DNA from: Pseudoxanthomonas sp. X-1
Lineage (GTDB): Bacteria > Pseudomonadota > Gammaproteobacteria > Xanthomonadales > Xanthomonadaceae
Direction: 5' to 3'
Length of the DNA stretch: 64,000 nt
Assembly: GCF_020042665.1 (NCBI RefSeq)
Contig: NZ_CP083376.1
Span: 1-64,000 of the forward strand
Shown: positions 34,260 to 49,940 of the stretch, one piece after another
Layout: each line of letters opens with the position of its first letter
Numbering within the stretch: the first letter of the stretch is position 1
The notes under the pieces: generated by a model
The model's database searches: none
What the model saw: the letters and a program-made list of their open reading frames with translations, nothing else
What the model was told of the DNA's origin: nothing
Position numbers and translations under genes: made by a program

Positions 34260-35129
34260 ATGTGCGATGTCATGACCCACACGCTGACCGAGACCACCCT
34301 GCACGGCCTGCCCGTGCTGCGGATCGACACGCCGCTGTGCACCGCCCAGCTCTCGCTCTACGGCGGCCAGCTGCTGTCGTTCGTGCCGGCCGGCGGCACC
34401 GATGTGCTGTGGCTGTCGCCGTTGGCACAGGGCGCGCCCAAGGCGATCCGTGGCGGCGTGCCGGTGTGCTGGCCCTACTTCGCCCGCGAGCATCAGCCGG
34501 CCGACGCGGTCCAGCATGGCTTCGCGCGGATCAGCCCGTGGACGCTGGCCGAGGCGCGCGAGGACGGCGACGGCAACGTGCACCTGGCGCTGGACCTGCC
34601 GGCGCACGCCTCCACGCCGCTGCGCCTGAGGCAGACGCTGGTGCTGGGCGCGGGCCTGCAGCAGGCGCTGACCACGCACAACCCTTCCGCGGAGGCGGTC
34701 GCCTTCACCGATGCGCTGCACAGCTACTTCCAGGTCGGCGACGCGCGCCAGGTCCGGCTGAGCGGACTGGACGGGCTGGACTACGACGACAAGTTCACCG
34801 GGCGGACCTTCCCCCAGTCCGGCGACTGGACCCTGTCCGACCCACGCGATCCCGGCCGCAGCGATCGCATCTACCACGACGCCGGCGGGCACTACGTGCT
34901 GCACGACCCGGTGCTGTCGCGGCAGCTGCGCATCAGTACGACGGGCAGCCGCGCGGTGGTGGTGTGGAACCCCGGCCAGGCCGGGGCGCAGGCCATGGCC
35001 GACGTGCCCGACGAGGCGTGGCCGGCCTTCGTCTGCGTCGAGGCCGCCAATGCCGGGCGCGATCGCGTCACCTTGGCCCCCGGCGCCAGCCACACGCTGG
35101 CCCAGGCGGTGGAAGTGTTGCCGGCTTGA
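34260..35129 (+). CDS. D-hexose-6-phosphate mutarotase (YeaD-like)
   Basis: This is 289 residues long (285 if ATG 34272 is used). The aldose-1-epimerase-like fold is visible from LYGGQLLSFVPAGGTDVLWL, GVPVCWPYFAR and HGFARISPW (catalytic histidine), with the second catalytic histidine region in FTDALHSYFQVGDARQV and a glutamate near the C-terminus (FVCVEAANAG). It interconverts alpha and beta anomers of glucose-6-phosphate or similar. It is cytosolic and lies 55 bp after the alcohol dehydrogenase gene, possibly in the same transcript. Confidence 0.88.
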   Translation: MCDVMTHTLTETTLHGLPVLRIDTPLCTAQLSLYGGQLLSFVPAGGTDVLWLSPLAQGAPKAIRGGVPVCWPYFAREHQPADAVQHGFARISPWTLAEAREDGDGNVHLALDLPAHASTPLRLRQTLVLGAGLQQALTTHNPSAEAVAFTDALHSYFQVGDARQVRLSGLDGLDYDDKFTGRTFPQSGDWTLSDPRDPGRSDRIYHDAGGHYVLHDPVLSRQLRISTTGSRAVVVWNPGQAGAQAMADVPDEAWPAFVCVEAANAGRDRVTLAPGASHTLAQAVEVLPA

Positions 35130-35333
35130 CCGGTCGGCCTTTCATGGATCGCGGCGGTCTCACCGGCCCCGGGGGCGGCGCTGACGCTCGCAGGCAAAGG
35201 GCCGGTCCGGGCGGACCACGGCAGGGATTCTGTACATCCCCGCGTGCGACCGATCCCGTTGCGCGCCTTGCAACGGACGGGCGATGGCGCGCACCTACAC
35301 TGGTCCTCCGTCCCGCGGATGCGCCTGATCACC

Positions 35334-36680
<1,347 letters not shown>

Positions 36681-36773
36681 TCGCCGGCCGTCGGCGAACG
36701 CGCGCCCGGGGATGGCCGCACCGCCGCGCTGGTACGCTTGGCGCGATGTCCCGTCTCGATCTTCCGGTCCCGC

Positions 36774-37367
36774 ATGCCTGCTGACGCCGCCCACGCGCCG
36801 CCTCCCCTCGCGCACGCGCTGCGCGAGGCGACCGCCCAGGCCCACGCCGCGGTCGAAGCCCTGCCGCACATGCACGCGCTGGCGCGGGGCATCCTGCCCC
36901 CCGACCAGTACGTGCGCGTGCTGCAGCGGCACCTGGCCCTGGTCGAACCCTGGGAGCGCACGCACGCGGCCTGGCTGGCGACGCTGGCGGCGCCGGGCTG
37001 GCGCTACCGCGCGCGCGGACCGGCGCTGCGTGCCGACCTGGTCGCGCTCGGCGCGGCCGCGCCGCCGGTGGCGCCGCTGGCCGAGCCCGAACCCGCGGCC
37101 GCGGCCTGGGGCCAGCTGTACGTGATCGAGGGGTCGCTGCTGGGCGGGCGCCTGATCGCACGCGCGTTCCGCACCGCGCAGCCGGCGCTGGCCGCCGCGC
37201 TGGCCTACTTCGACCTGGGCAGCGATGCGCCCGGCGCATGGCGCCAGTTCCAGGCCTGCCTGGAGGCGGCGCTGCCGTCCGATCCGCAGCGCCAGGCCGC
37301 CATCGGCGGCGCGCAGGCGATGTTCTCCCGTTTCCACCAGCAGCTCGCCACGCAGGTGTCCGCATGA
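36774..37367 (+). CDS. bphO: Heme oxygenase BphO
   Basis: This is 197 residues long. It cleaves heme to biliverdin, the chromophore of the adjacent phytochrome. The N-terminal helix LREATAQAHAAVEALPHM carries the proximal histidine. The distal region includes WGQLYVIEGSLLGGRLIAR, containing the GxLLGG-like glycine-rich helix. The last codon overlaps the start of bphP (ATGA), so the two are translationally coupled. ATG 36774 gives the usual N-terminus; the in-frame extension from 36738 does not look coding. Confidence 0.9.
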   Translation: MPADAAHAPPPLAHALREATAQAHAAVEALPHMHALARGILPPDQYVRVLQRHLALVEPWERTHAAWLATLAAPGWRYRARGPALRADLVALGAAAPPVAPLAEPEPAAAAWGQLYVIEGSLLGGRLIARAFRTAQPALAAALAYFDLGSDAPGAWRQFQACLEAALPSDPQRQAAIGGAQAMFSRFHQQLATQVSA

Positions 37368-39274
37368 CGCTCTCCCCGGACACGCTCGACCTGGACGCCT
37401 GCGCGCGCGAGCCGATCCACATCCCCGGCTCGGTCCAGCCCTACGGCGCGCTGCTGGTGATCGAGCCTTCCAGCGGGCGCGTGCTGCAGGCCAGCGGCAC
37501 CGCCGCCGAGCTGCTCGGCGTGCCGCATGCGCAGGTGATCGGCCAGCGTTGGGACGCGCTGCTGACGCTGGAGGCGCGCACGCTGCCGGCGGCCGACGCG
37601 GTGGGCGAACCGCTGCATCTGGCGCACGAACCGGTGGCCTTCCCCCAGCGCGCCGAGGCGCCGGACCAGGCCTACGTGGCGGCCTGGCATCTGTCGCCGG
37701 GCCAGTGGCTGGTGGAGATCGAGCCGCGCGACTCGCAGGCCTCCGACGCCGGCGTGCGCGACGTGCTGCCGGTGCTGCGCCTGGTCGAGCGCGACCGCCA
37801 CATCCACGAGGCCAGCCTGCGCGTGGCGCGCGAGATCCACGCCCAGCTCGGCTACGACCGGGTGATGGTCTACCGCTTCGACAACGACTGGAACGGCGAC
37901 GTCATCGCCGAGGCCAGGCGTCCGGAGCTCGAGGCCTACCTGGGCCTGCACTACCCGGCCACCGACATCCCCTCCCAGGCGCGCGCGCTGTACATGCGCA
38001 ACCGCGTGCGCCAGATCGCGCACGTGGGCTACCGCCCCTCGCCGATCGAACCGCCGCTGGACCCGCGCGACCACGCGCCGGTGGATCTGAGCGACGTCAG
38101 CATCCGCAGCGTGTCGCCGGTGCATCTGGAATACCTGGGCAACATGGGCGTGAGCGCCACGCTGGTGACCTCGATCGTGGTCAACGACGCGCTGTGGGGG
38201 CTGATCGCCTGCCATCACTACGCACCGCTGTTCGCCAGCCACGCCATGCGCGATGTCGCCGATGCGCTGACCCGCGGTCTGGCCGCGCGCATCGGCGCGC
38301 TGCAGGCGGTCGAACGGGCGCGCACCGAGACCGTGCTGCACACCGTGCGCGAGAAGCTCATCACCGCCTTCAACGACGCCGACACGCTCTCCAGCGAGAT
38401 GCTGACCGAGCTGGCGCCCGAGCTGATGGATGTGGTGGATGCCGACGGCGTGGCGATCTACCAGGGCGAGGAAGTGATCGGCTACGGCACGCTGCCGTCG
38501 ATCGAGGACCTGGCGCGCATCCGCCGGCAGATCGAGGCGCGCGACGACGAGGTCCTGCGCGAAGGCGTGGTCGGCGCGCTGCACGTGGACGCCATCGGCC
38601 GCGCCTTCCCGGAGCTGGCCGATCTGGCGCCGCTGGCGGCCGGACTGATCTTCGTGCCGCTGATGCCGCTGGCGCGCAGTGCGCTGCTGTGGACCCGCCG
38701 CGAGCAGATCGAGACGATCAACTGGGCCGGCAACCCGGAGCTGGCCAAGCTGGTGGACATCCCCAATTCGCGCCTGTCGCCGCGCAAGAGCTTCGACCTG
38801 TGGCAGCAGACCGTGCGCGGCCAGGCGCGGCCGTGGTCGCCGCTGCACCTGGAGTCGGCGCGCAGTCTGCGCGTGCTGATCGAGCTGATGGAGCGCAAGC
38901 GGGTGCAGCAGGATTTCGGCCTGCTGGAGGCCTCGCTGGCGCGGCTGCGCCACGGCGTGGCGATCATCGAGCGCGGGCCGACCGGGATCGGCCGGGTGCT
39001 GTTCGCCAACGATGCCTTCGCCCACCTGGCCGACGAGGACGCCAGCGGCATGATCGGCCGCGACATGCGCGCGCTGCTCGACCCGTCGGTGTCCGAGGCG
39101 CAGCTGCAGGCGCTCAAGCAGGGGCTGCGCGCGCGCGCGCCCAGCAATGCGGTGCTGCCGCTGCGCGTGGCCAACGCCGAGCCGGTGCTGCAGCAGTTCG
39201 ACTTCGAGCCGCTCCCGGTCGGCCACGGCCGCGAGGTCAGCCACTGGCTGCTGCAGCTGCGCGACCCGGACTGA
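37364..39274 (+). CDS. bphP: Kinase-less bacteriophytochrome BphP
   Basis: This is a 636-residue red/far-red photoreceptor. The biliverdin-binding cysteine is Cys13 (DLDACAREPIHIPG). A PAS domain (~20-120) is followed by a GAF domain (~140-310) with YPATDIPSQARALY near 198 (the PASDIP-type motif) and HLEYLGNMGVSATL, a PHY domain (~320-500) with the tongue segment WAGNPEL, and a C-terminal PAS domain (~515-636). It has no histidine kinase, as in the known Xanthomonas campestris XccBphP layout. Output must therefore go through protein partners. It is coupled to bphO by an ATGA overlap. Confidence 0.93.
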   Translation: MTLSPDTLDLDACAREPIHIPGSVQPYGALLVIEPSSGRVLQASGTAAELLGVPHAQVIGQRWDALLTLEARTLPAADAVGEPLHLAHEPVAFPQRAEAPDQAYVAAWHLSPGQWLVEIEPRDSQASDAGVRDVLPVLRLVERDRHIHEASLRVAREIHAQLGYDRVMVYRFDNDWNGDVIAEARRPELEAYLGLHYPATDIPSQARALYMRNRVRQIAHVGYRPSPIEPPLDPRDHAPVDLSDVSIRSVSPVHLEYLGNMGVSATLVTSIVVNDALWGLIACHHYAPLFASHAMRDVADALTRGLAARIGALQAVERARTETVLHTVREKLITAFNDADTLSSEMLTELAPELMDVVDADGVAIYQGEEVIGYGTLPSIEDLARIRRQIEARDDEVLREGVVGALHVDAIGRAFPELADLAPLAAGLIFVPLMPLARSALLWTRREQIETINWAGNPELAKLVDIPNSRLSPRKSFDLWQQTVRGQARPWSPLHLESARSLRVLIELMERKRVQQDFGLLEASLARLRHGVAIIERGPTGIGRVLFANDAFAHLADEDASGMIGRDMRALLDPSVSEAQLQALKQGLRARAPSNAVLPLRVANAEPVLQQFDFEPLPVGHGREVSHWLLQLRDPD

Positions 39275-39292
39275 TCCGGGCCGCGCGCCAGC

Positions 39293-40351
39293 TCAGTTGG
39301 CCTTCTTGCCGGTGATTCTGCCGGCGTAGTCGCGCAGCGTCGGCAGCTGCGGCTTGGCGCTGCCATCGCGATTGGGCTGTACGTTGAACGGGTAGGTCGG
39401 CGACCACCACGCGCCGGCCGCCCAGTAGCTCCAGCCCAGCCACTGCTGCGGATGGGCCTGGATATGGGCCAGCATCGCGTCCAGCGCGGGGATGCATTCG
39501 GCGCTGGCGCCGAACTCGCCCAGGAAGCCGACCTTGTTGTTGGCCTCCAGCCAGCGCGTGAAGCCCTCCAGCCGGCGCGCGCCGATCTGCGGGTCGTCGC
39601 CGCACTCGGGCTTGGTGCCGGAGGAATCGCGGTCCAGGTACTGGTGCGCTTCGAACGCCAGCCGGTTGGCCGGGTCCTTCAGCCCGGCCAGCGCATCGCC
39701 GTTGGAGACGCCGCGACCGGCCGAGGCGTTGTTCCAGCTGTGCGCGCCGCTCCAGGCCGTGCCCGGGACCAGGATCAGGTTCTTCGCGCCGGTGCCGCGG
39801 ATCGCATCGATCGCCGCCTGCGCGGCGGCGGCCCAGTCGTTCGCGCCGATGTCGTGCGGCTCGTTCATCAGGCCGAACAGCACCTTGTCGTTGTTGGCGA
39901 AGGCCGGCTCGCTGGCCAGCCGCCGCCACAGGTCGGTGAAGCCCGCGACCGGCACCGCCGCGCTGCCGATCGTCTGCCCGTTGTAGGCGCCGTAGTTGTG
40001 CACATCCAGCAGCAGGGTGATGTCGTGCTTGCCCGCGGTCTGCACGGTCTTGCGCAGCAGGTCCAGCTGGGCGCGGTCGAACTCGCCGTTCAAGGTCGGC
40101 TGCAGGCGCTCCCACAGGAACGGCAGCCGCACCAGGTTCATGCCCTGCGCGGCGAAGTAGGCGAAGTCCGCGTCGGTGGGGTAGGTGTAGTCCTTGTACA
40201 GCGTGCCGGGCTTCTTGCTCGACTGGAACTCGGCCCCGGCCAGGTTGACCCCGGCATAGCGCAGGGCCTGTTCGGCGTGGGCCAGCGGGGTGGCGAGGGC
40301 GAAGGTGGCGGCCAGCAGCAGGCTGGCGCGACGGGAGCGGATCGGGCGCAT
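39293..40351 (-). CDS. Secreted GH5-family endoglucanase-like enzyme
   Basis: This is 352 residues long. The signal peptide reads LLLAATFALATPLAHAE. The catalytic barrel contains the GH5 signatures: GLMNEPHDI with the acid/base glutamate, HNYGAYNG, FEAHQYLD and VGFLGEFGAS with the nucleophile glutamate. It would cleave beta-1,4-glucans such as cellulose outside the cell. There is no cellulose-binding module. ATG 40351 directly precedes the basic start of the signal (RPIRSRR). It is convergent with bphP. Confidence 0.92.
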   Translation of the reverse strand: MRPIRSRRASLLLAATFALATPLAHAEQALRYAGVNLAGAEFQSSKKPGTLYKDYTYPTDADFAYFAAQGMNLVRLPFLWERLQPTLNGEFDRAQLDLLRKTVQTAGKHDITLLLDVHNYGAYNGQTIGSAAVPVAGFTDLWRRLASEPAFANNDKVLFGLMNEPHDIGANDWAAAAQAAIDAIRGTGAKNLILVPGTAWSGAHSWNNASAGRGVSNGDALAGLKDPANRLAFEAHQYLDRDSSGTKPECGDDPQIGARRLEGFTRWLEANNKVGFLGEFGASAECIPALDAMLAHIQAHPQQWLGWSYWAAGAWWSPTYPFNVQPNRDGSAKPQLPTLRDYAGRITGKKAN

Positions 40352-40525
40352 GGACGTCTCCGGATCAGGCGCCGCCGACCCGGCGCCGTTCCGCGCGCGG
40401 GCGGGTGCGACAGGCCACGATGCGAAACAGCGAAGGCGGCAGGTGGGGGACGGCCGCATCGTGCTACCGAGCCTAGGCGATCGCGCGCGACTGTCCCATG
40501 AAACCCGTCACGCATGGCGCAGCGG

Positions 40526-41707
40526 TCAGACCTTGCGCGGCTTCAGGATCAACAGCGTCAGCACGCCACCGACCAGGCCCCAGAACGCCGCGCCGATGCC
40601 GGCCAGGCTCAGGCCCGAGGCGGTGATCAGGAAGGTCACCAGCGCCGCCTCGCGGCTGCCCTCGTCCTTGACCGCCGTGCCCAGCGCGCCGCCCAGCGTG
40701 CCCAGCAGCGCGATGCCGGCGATGGCCATGACCAGTTCCTTCGGGAACGCCGCCAGCAGCGTCACCACCGTGGCGCCGAACAGTCCGACGACGAGGTAGA
40801 ACACACCCGCCCAGACCGCGGCCATGTAGCGCCGCGCGCGGTCCGGGTGCGCCTCGGGGCCCATGCAGATCGCCGCGGTGATCGCCGCCAGGTTCAACGA
40901 GAACGCGCCCAGCGGCGCCAGCAGCGCGGTGAGCACGCCGGTCCAGCCGATCACCGGCGAGACCGGCACCTGAAAACCGGAGGCGCGGATCACCGCCACA
41001 CCTGGCACGTTCTGCGAGGCCATGGTCACCACGAACATCGGCAACGCGATGCCCAGCAGCGCGGCCAGCGAGAACCGGGGCGTCACCCAGTCCGGCCGGG
41101 CCAGCGTCAGATGCGCCTGCTCCAGATGCAGCGTGCCCGTGGCAGCGGCCACCAGCACGCCGACCAGCAGGCAGGCGATCACCGCGTAGCGCGCCCACCA
41201 GCGGCGCATCGCCAGATAGGTCGCCAGCATCGCCAGCACCAGCAGCGGCTGGGTCTTCACCGCGACGAAGGTGTCCAGGCCGAAGCGCAGCAGTACTCCG
41301 GCCAGCATGCCGGCGGCCAGCGGCAGCGGAATGCGGTGCAGGGTCTTCTCGAACAGGCCGGAGAAGCCGGCCACCGCCACCAGCACCGCGCAGACCACGA
41401 ACGCCCCGATCGCCTCGGGCAGTGGCAGGCCGGTCGGACTGGCCGCCAGCATCGCCGCCGCCGGCGTCGACCACGCGGTGACCACCGGCACGCCATAGCG
41501 CAGCGACAGCGCGATGCAGCTCACGCCCATGCCCAGCCCCAGCGCCAGGATCCACGAACCGATCTGCGCCTGACTGGCCCCCACCGACTGCGCCGCCTGG
41601 AACACGATCACCACCGAACTGGCGAAGCCCACCAGCACCGTAACGAAGCCGGCCGCCATGGCCGAGAGCGAGGAATCGCGCAGCACGCGCACGGGCGAGG
41701 CAGACAT
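40526..41707 (-). CDS. benE: Benzoate/H+ symporter BenE
   Basis: This is a 393-residue inner-membrane transporter with about 12 helices. The family blocks include VTAWSTPAAAMLAASPTGLP (~72-92), AGMLAGVLLRFGLDTF and LVTMASQNVPGVAVIRASGF-like (VVTMASQNVPGV) near 230, plus SLNLAAITAAICMGPEAHPD near 268. It imports benzoate by proton symport. No benzoate degradation genes are in the window, so the substrate is by family only. Confidence 0.92.
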   Translation of the reverse strand: MSASPVRVLRDSSLSAMAAGFVTVLVGFASSVVIVFQAAQSVGASQAQIGSWILALGLGMGVSCIALSLRYGVPVVTAWSTPAAAMLAASPTGLPLPEAIGAFVVCAVLVAVAGFSGLFEKTLHRIPLPLAAGMLAGVLLRFGLDTFVAVKTQPLLVLAMLATYLAMRRWWARYAVIACLLVGVLVAAATGTLHLEQAHLTLARPDWVTPRFSLAALLGIALPMFVVTMASQNVPGVAVIRASGFQVPVSPVIGWTGVLTALLAPLGAFSLNLAAITAAICMGPEAHPDRARRYMAAVWAGVFYLVVGLFGATVVTLLAAFPKELVMAIAGIALLGTLGGALGTAVKDEGSREAALVTFLITASGLSLAGIGAAFWGLVGGVLTLLILKPRKV

Positions 41708-41807
41708 GGTCGGGACGAGACGAGGGGAGGGAGACGTTGAGCTTAACGGGGGACTCCAGCGCCGCCCACTTCGGTTGCATGCGCAACCGGATGCATCCGC
41801 AGGAACC

Positions 41808-41985
41808 TCGCCGGATCCTCGCGCTCGCGGGAATGACGAGGTGGTGTCAGGCGTGGGCGATGCAGCCCGCCGCTGCGTTCATCAGACACGCGTCGCTCCC
41901 GCTAACCGTCGCTCTCGCGAACGTTATGCGGTCCGGAGCCACGTCCATGGATCCCCGCGTTCGCGGGAATGACCATGGGGCTGTT
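41808..41985. repeat. REP-like element cluster
   Basis: The gap between benE and gltD carries ggatcctcgcgctcgcggga, ctctcgcgaacg and a better module catggatccccgcgttcgcg with ggaatgacc. All are members of the dispersed hairpin family. No gene is present. Confidence 0.6.
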
Positions 41986-41997
41986 CGTCGGGTGCGC

Positions 41998-48016
<6,019 letters not shown>

Positions 48017-48287
48017 TGGTGCTACCTCGAAAACGAAGGAGGGGCAGGCGGCACCCGAGCCCTTCGATGGGCGGCGCAGACGTGAAGAAGGTGTCACCGG
48101 ACTTGCGATGACACCACAAGTTGGTGCGACGCCGCAACGCCTGCGCCACGTTGGTGCAGTGACGGTTTCAGGGGCAACAAAACCGCGGCATCCGACCGCG
48201 CTGTCCGATGCAAGCACGCCGTCGGCCGGCCTTCACACAGGCCGCCTGGCGACGCCGCAAGCAAAGCCTGGAAGGAGGGCACGTAAG
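48017..48287. other. Leader of gltB, no gene seen
   Basis: This 271-bp gap between two genes on the same strand holds the gltB promoter. No clear sigma-54 or sigma-70 box stands out. Composition falls toward the Rhs scar on its right. Confidence 0.4.
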
Positions 48288-48770
48288 CTAAGGCGATCGG
48301 CTAGGGACCTGATTAACTTCCACACGGCGATTAACAGATCGTCCTTCTTCTGTTGAGTTATCGGCTATTGGCATCTCGGCGCCAAGCCCTTCGACACGCT
48401 TGAACGATGACGGGTCAGCTCCATGCGCGATTAGCCAACCATGCACGGCTTCGGCTCTGCTGGCAGACAACTTCTGGCAATCGCTGGGAGCGCATTCTTC
48501 GGTGTCCGTGAATCCGAGAATTTCAAAACGAAGACTCCTATACTTCTTGACGATGAGCAAGTCTCGATTGATTGCCGCCACTGCAAAATCCCCATCCAGG
48601 GATGAATTCAGGGATTCAGTATTCCTCGGCTCACCTTTTTTGAAGTTGATTGGCGCCATTTCTAATCCTGAAATGGTCGGCGGCGCATCGTTCTGCGCAT
48701 TTGCATGCCTTGCAACGGTGCACGCCCCGCAAAGGGCCGCGAGGAAGAGTCCAGCGATTTTCTTGCTCAT
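48288..48770 (-). CDS. OmpA-like envelope protein in the Rhs scar
   Basis: This is 160 residues long. A signal sequence (MSKKIAGLFLAALCGA) precedes an OmpA C-terminal peptidoglycan-binding domain: LRFEILGFTDTEECA (~82), LSASRAEAVHGWLIAHGAD (~102) and SVNRRVEV at the end, the last being the family signature. The sequence is less GC-rich than its surroundings. ATG 48770 overlaps the stop of the degenerate Rhs frame (ATGA), and GGGAG precedes it, so it probably evolved as the cognate downstream gene of that Rhs protein. An immunity or anchoring role is inference. Confidence 0.75.
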   Translation of the reverse strand: MSKKIAGLFLAALCGACTVARHANAQNDAPPTISGLEMAPINFKKGEPRNTESLNSSLDGDFAVAAINRDLLIVKKYRSLRFEILGFTDTEECAPSDCQKLSASRAEAVHGWLIAHGADPSSFKRVEGLGAEMPIADNSTEEGRSVNRRVEVNQVPSRSP

Positions 48771-49320
48771 CTACCGCTCCCGTTTGTATTCCCGTTGCAG
48801 GATGCATCAACGGAACCTTGCCCTTGGCGCTCAATTTGCTCCTCGTTGTAGCCGCCGCCCGGCGTCCATCCATCCGACCACTCTTGGCGGCATCAGCGAC
48901 ACGATTTAATGCGGTCTCAAACTTGCTACAACTGCCGCGACGGCCATCCGAGCAGATCCACCGACCATCGGGATCAGTGAATCTGTATGGATTGTCGTTT
49001 GCGTACCAATAGCGATTAAAGCTGACCCCCCCGGTTTGAATAGGCGGCAATGGGATCGACGCTGAGAAATCTTCCGATAACGGGATCGTAGTAACGCTGC
49101 TGCATGTAGTTCAGCCCGGTAGACGCATCCAAGACATGTGCGCTATATCCAGCCCGTCGGTATCTGGGCGGTTGAGTACGTCGCCATAAGGGGCGTACTC
49201 GGTACGTTCAATGACGTTGCCGTTGGTATTGGTGATGGCGACCGGGCTGCCCAGTGCATCGGTGTGAATGTATTCAACGGTCTGTGCGTGACCGATACGC
49301 ACAGACCGGCCGCACTCAGG
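48768..49320 (-). pseudogene. Rhs core/tip fragment with frameshifts
   Basis: Reading on the minus strand, the fragment starts near 49320 with VEYIHTDALGSPVAITNTNG and TEYAPYGDVLN. It then shifts frame near 49165 (a run of G one short) into GLNYMQQRYYDPVIGRFLSV, and shifts again in the G7 run at 49025-49031 into FNRYWYANDNPYRFTDPDGR. Together these are the conserved C-terminal core of Rhs repeat proteins. A variable tail follows (CSDGRRGSCSKFETALNRV). Another frame (NEEQIERQGQGSV..) ends at the ATGA shared with the OmpA-like gene, so the tail also seems frameshifted. Upstream Rhs sequence is missing. Confidence 0.75.
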
Positions 49321-49326
49321 AGTGCG
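49278..49326. repeat. Two tandem perfect hairpins at the Rhs fragment edge
   Basis: CGGTCTGTGCGT pairs exactly with ACGCACAGACCG across a 7-base loop (49278-49308), and directly after it CGCACTC pairs with GAGTGCG across 2 bases (49311-49326). They coincide with the end of recognisable Rhs homology. Confidence 0.75.
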
Positions 49327-49472
49327 ACTGTTTTCTCCCAGAAACAAAGCTTCCAACCGGGCGGAGCTTTCGTGGCCGCGATTCTGAGGCTCGCGTTCAC
49401 AGAGTCCATTCCTTGGCCTGTTGTGAAGGCTGAAGAGTAGCCTCCCAAGAGGTTTGGAAATGGAGGCGCGTG

Positions 49473-49835
49473 TCAGCCGCAGCGCACGGAAACCGCCACG
49501 CCCTTCTCGTCGACCTCGATGTTGAGCCGGCTCTCGTTGAATTCCAGCGTCACCGGCTGGTTGGGCTTGAGCGTGCGCGCACTCTTGGCGCCGGAGTCCT
49601 TCTGCGCCTGGTCCACGTCGGCCGGGCCGGGCGTCTTGCCGACGATCCACTGCGCCTGGGTGGCGTCGCAGGCGCTGGCGTCGGCCGGCGGCGCGGCTTC
49701 CGGCGTCGGGGTCGCGGCGGCATCGGCGCGCTGCTCGGACTGGGCGAGCGCCTGCTCCTGCTCGTCGGGCTTCGGCGCGGTACAGCCGGCCAGCAGGAGG
49801 AGCAGCACCAGCGAAGAGGCGGAGGGACGGGACAT
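49473..49835 (-). CDS. I78-family peptidase inhibitor-like lipoprotein
   Basis: This is 120 residues long. The lipobox is in LVLLLLLAGC. An Ala/Pro/Glu-rich linker leads to the inhibitor I78 fold: ACDATQAQWIVGKTPGPADV, ARTLKPNQPVTLEFNESRLN and VAVSVRCG, with the two conserved cysteines and the RLN motif. It is probably anchored in the periplasm and inhibits serine proteases. ATG 49835 fits the signal peptide. It is divergent from the topoisomerase gene. Confidence 0.82.
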   Translation of the reverse strand: MSRPSASSLVLLLLLAGCTAPKPDEQEQALAQSEQRADAAATPTPEAAPPADASACDATQAQWIVGKTPGPADVDQAQKDSGAKSARTLKPNQPVTLEFNESRLNIEVDEKGVAVSVRCG

Positions 49836-49940
49836 GCGGGGGCTCCGTGGCGGTGAGAGGCTCATGTTAACCAGCCGACGCGACGGCGCGCGCCCGGGTT
49901 GACGGGCCTTTCATGCGCGAGCAGACAACGTGCCGACGGC

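Noticed and set aside
37364..39274. BphP as a truncated gene because it lacks a histidine kinase
   Set aside because: The PAS-GAF-PHY-PAS layout without kinase is the normal form in Xanthomonas, and the stop is clean.
48017..48217. 67-residue N-terminal extension of GltB
   Set aside because: Known GltB proteins have only a short propeptide before the catalytic Cys; MAPRNRHGLYDP.. at 48016 fits, and GAGG precedes it.
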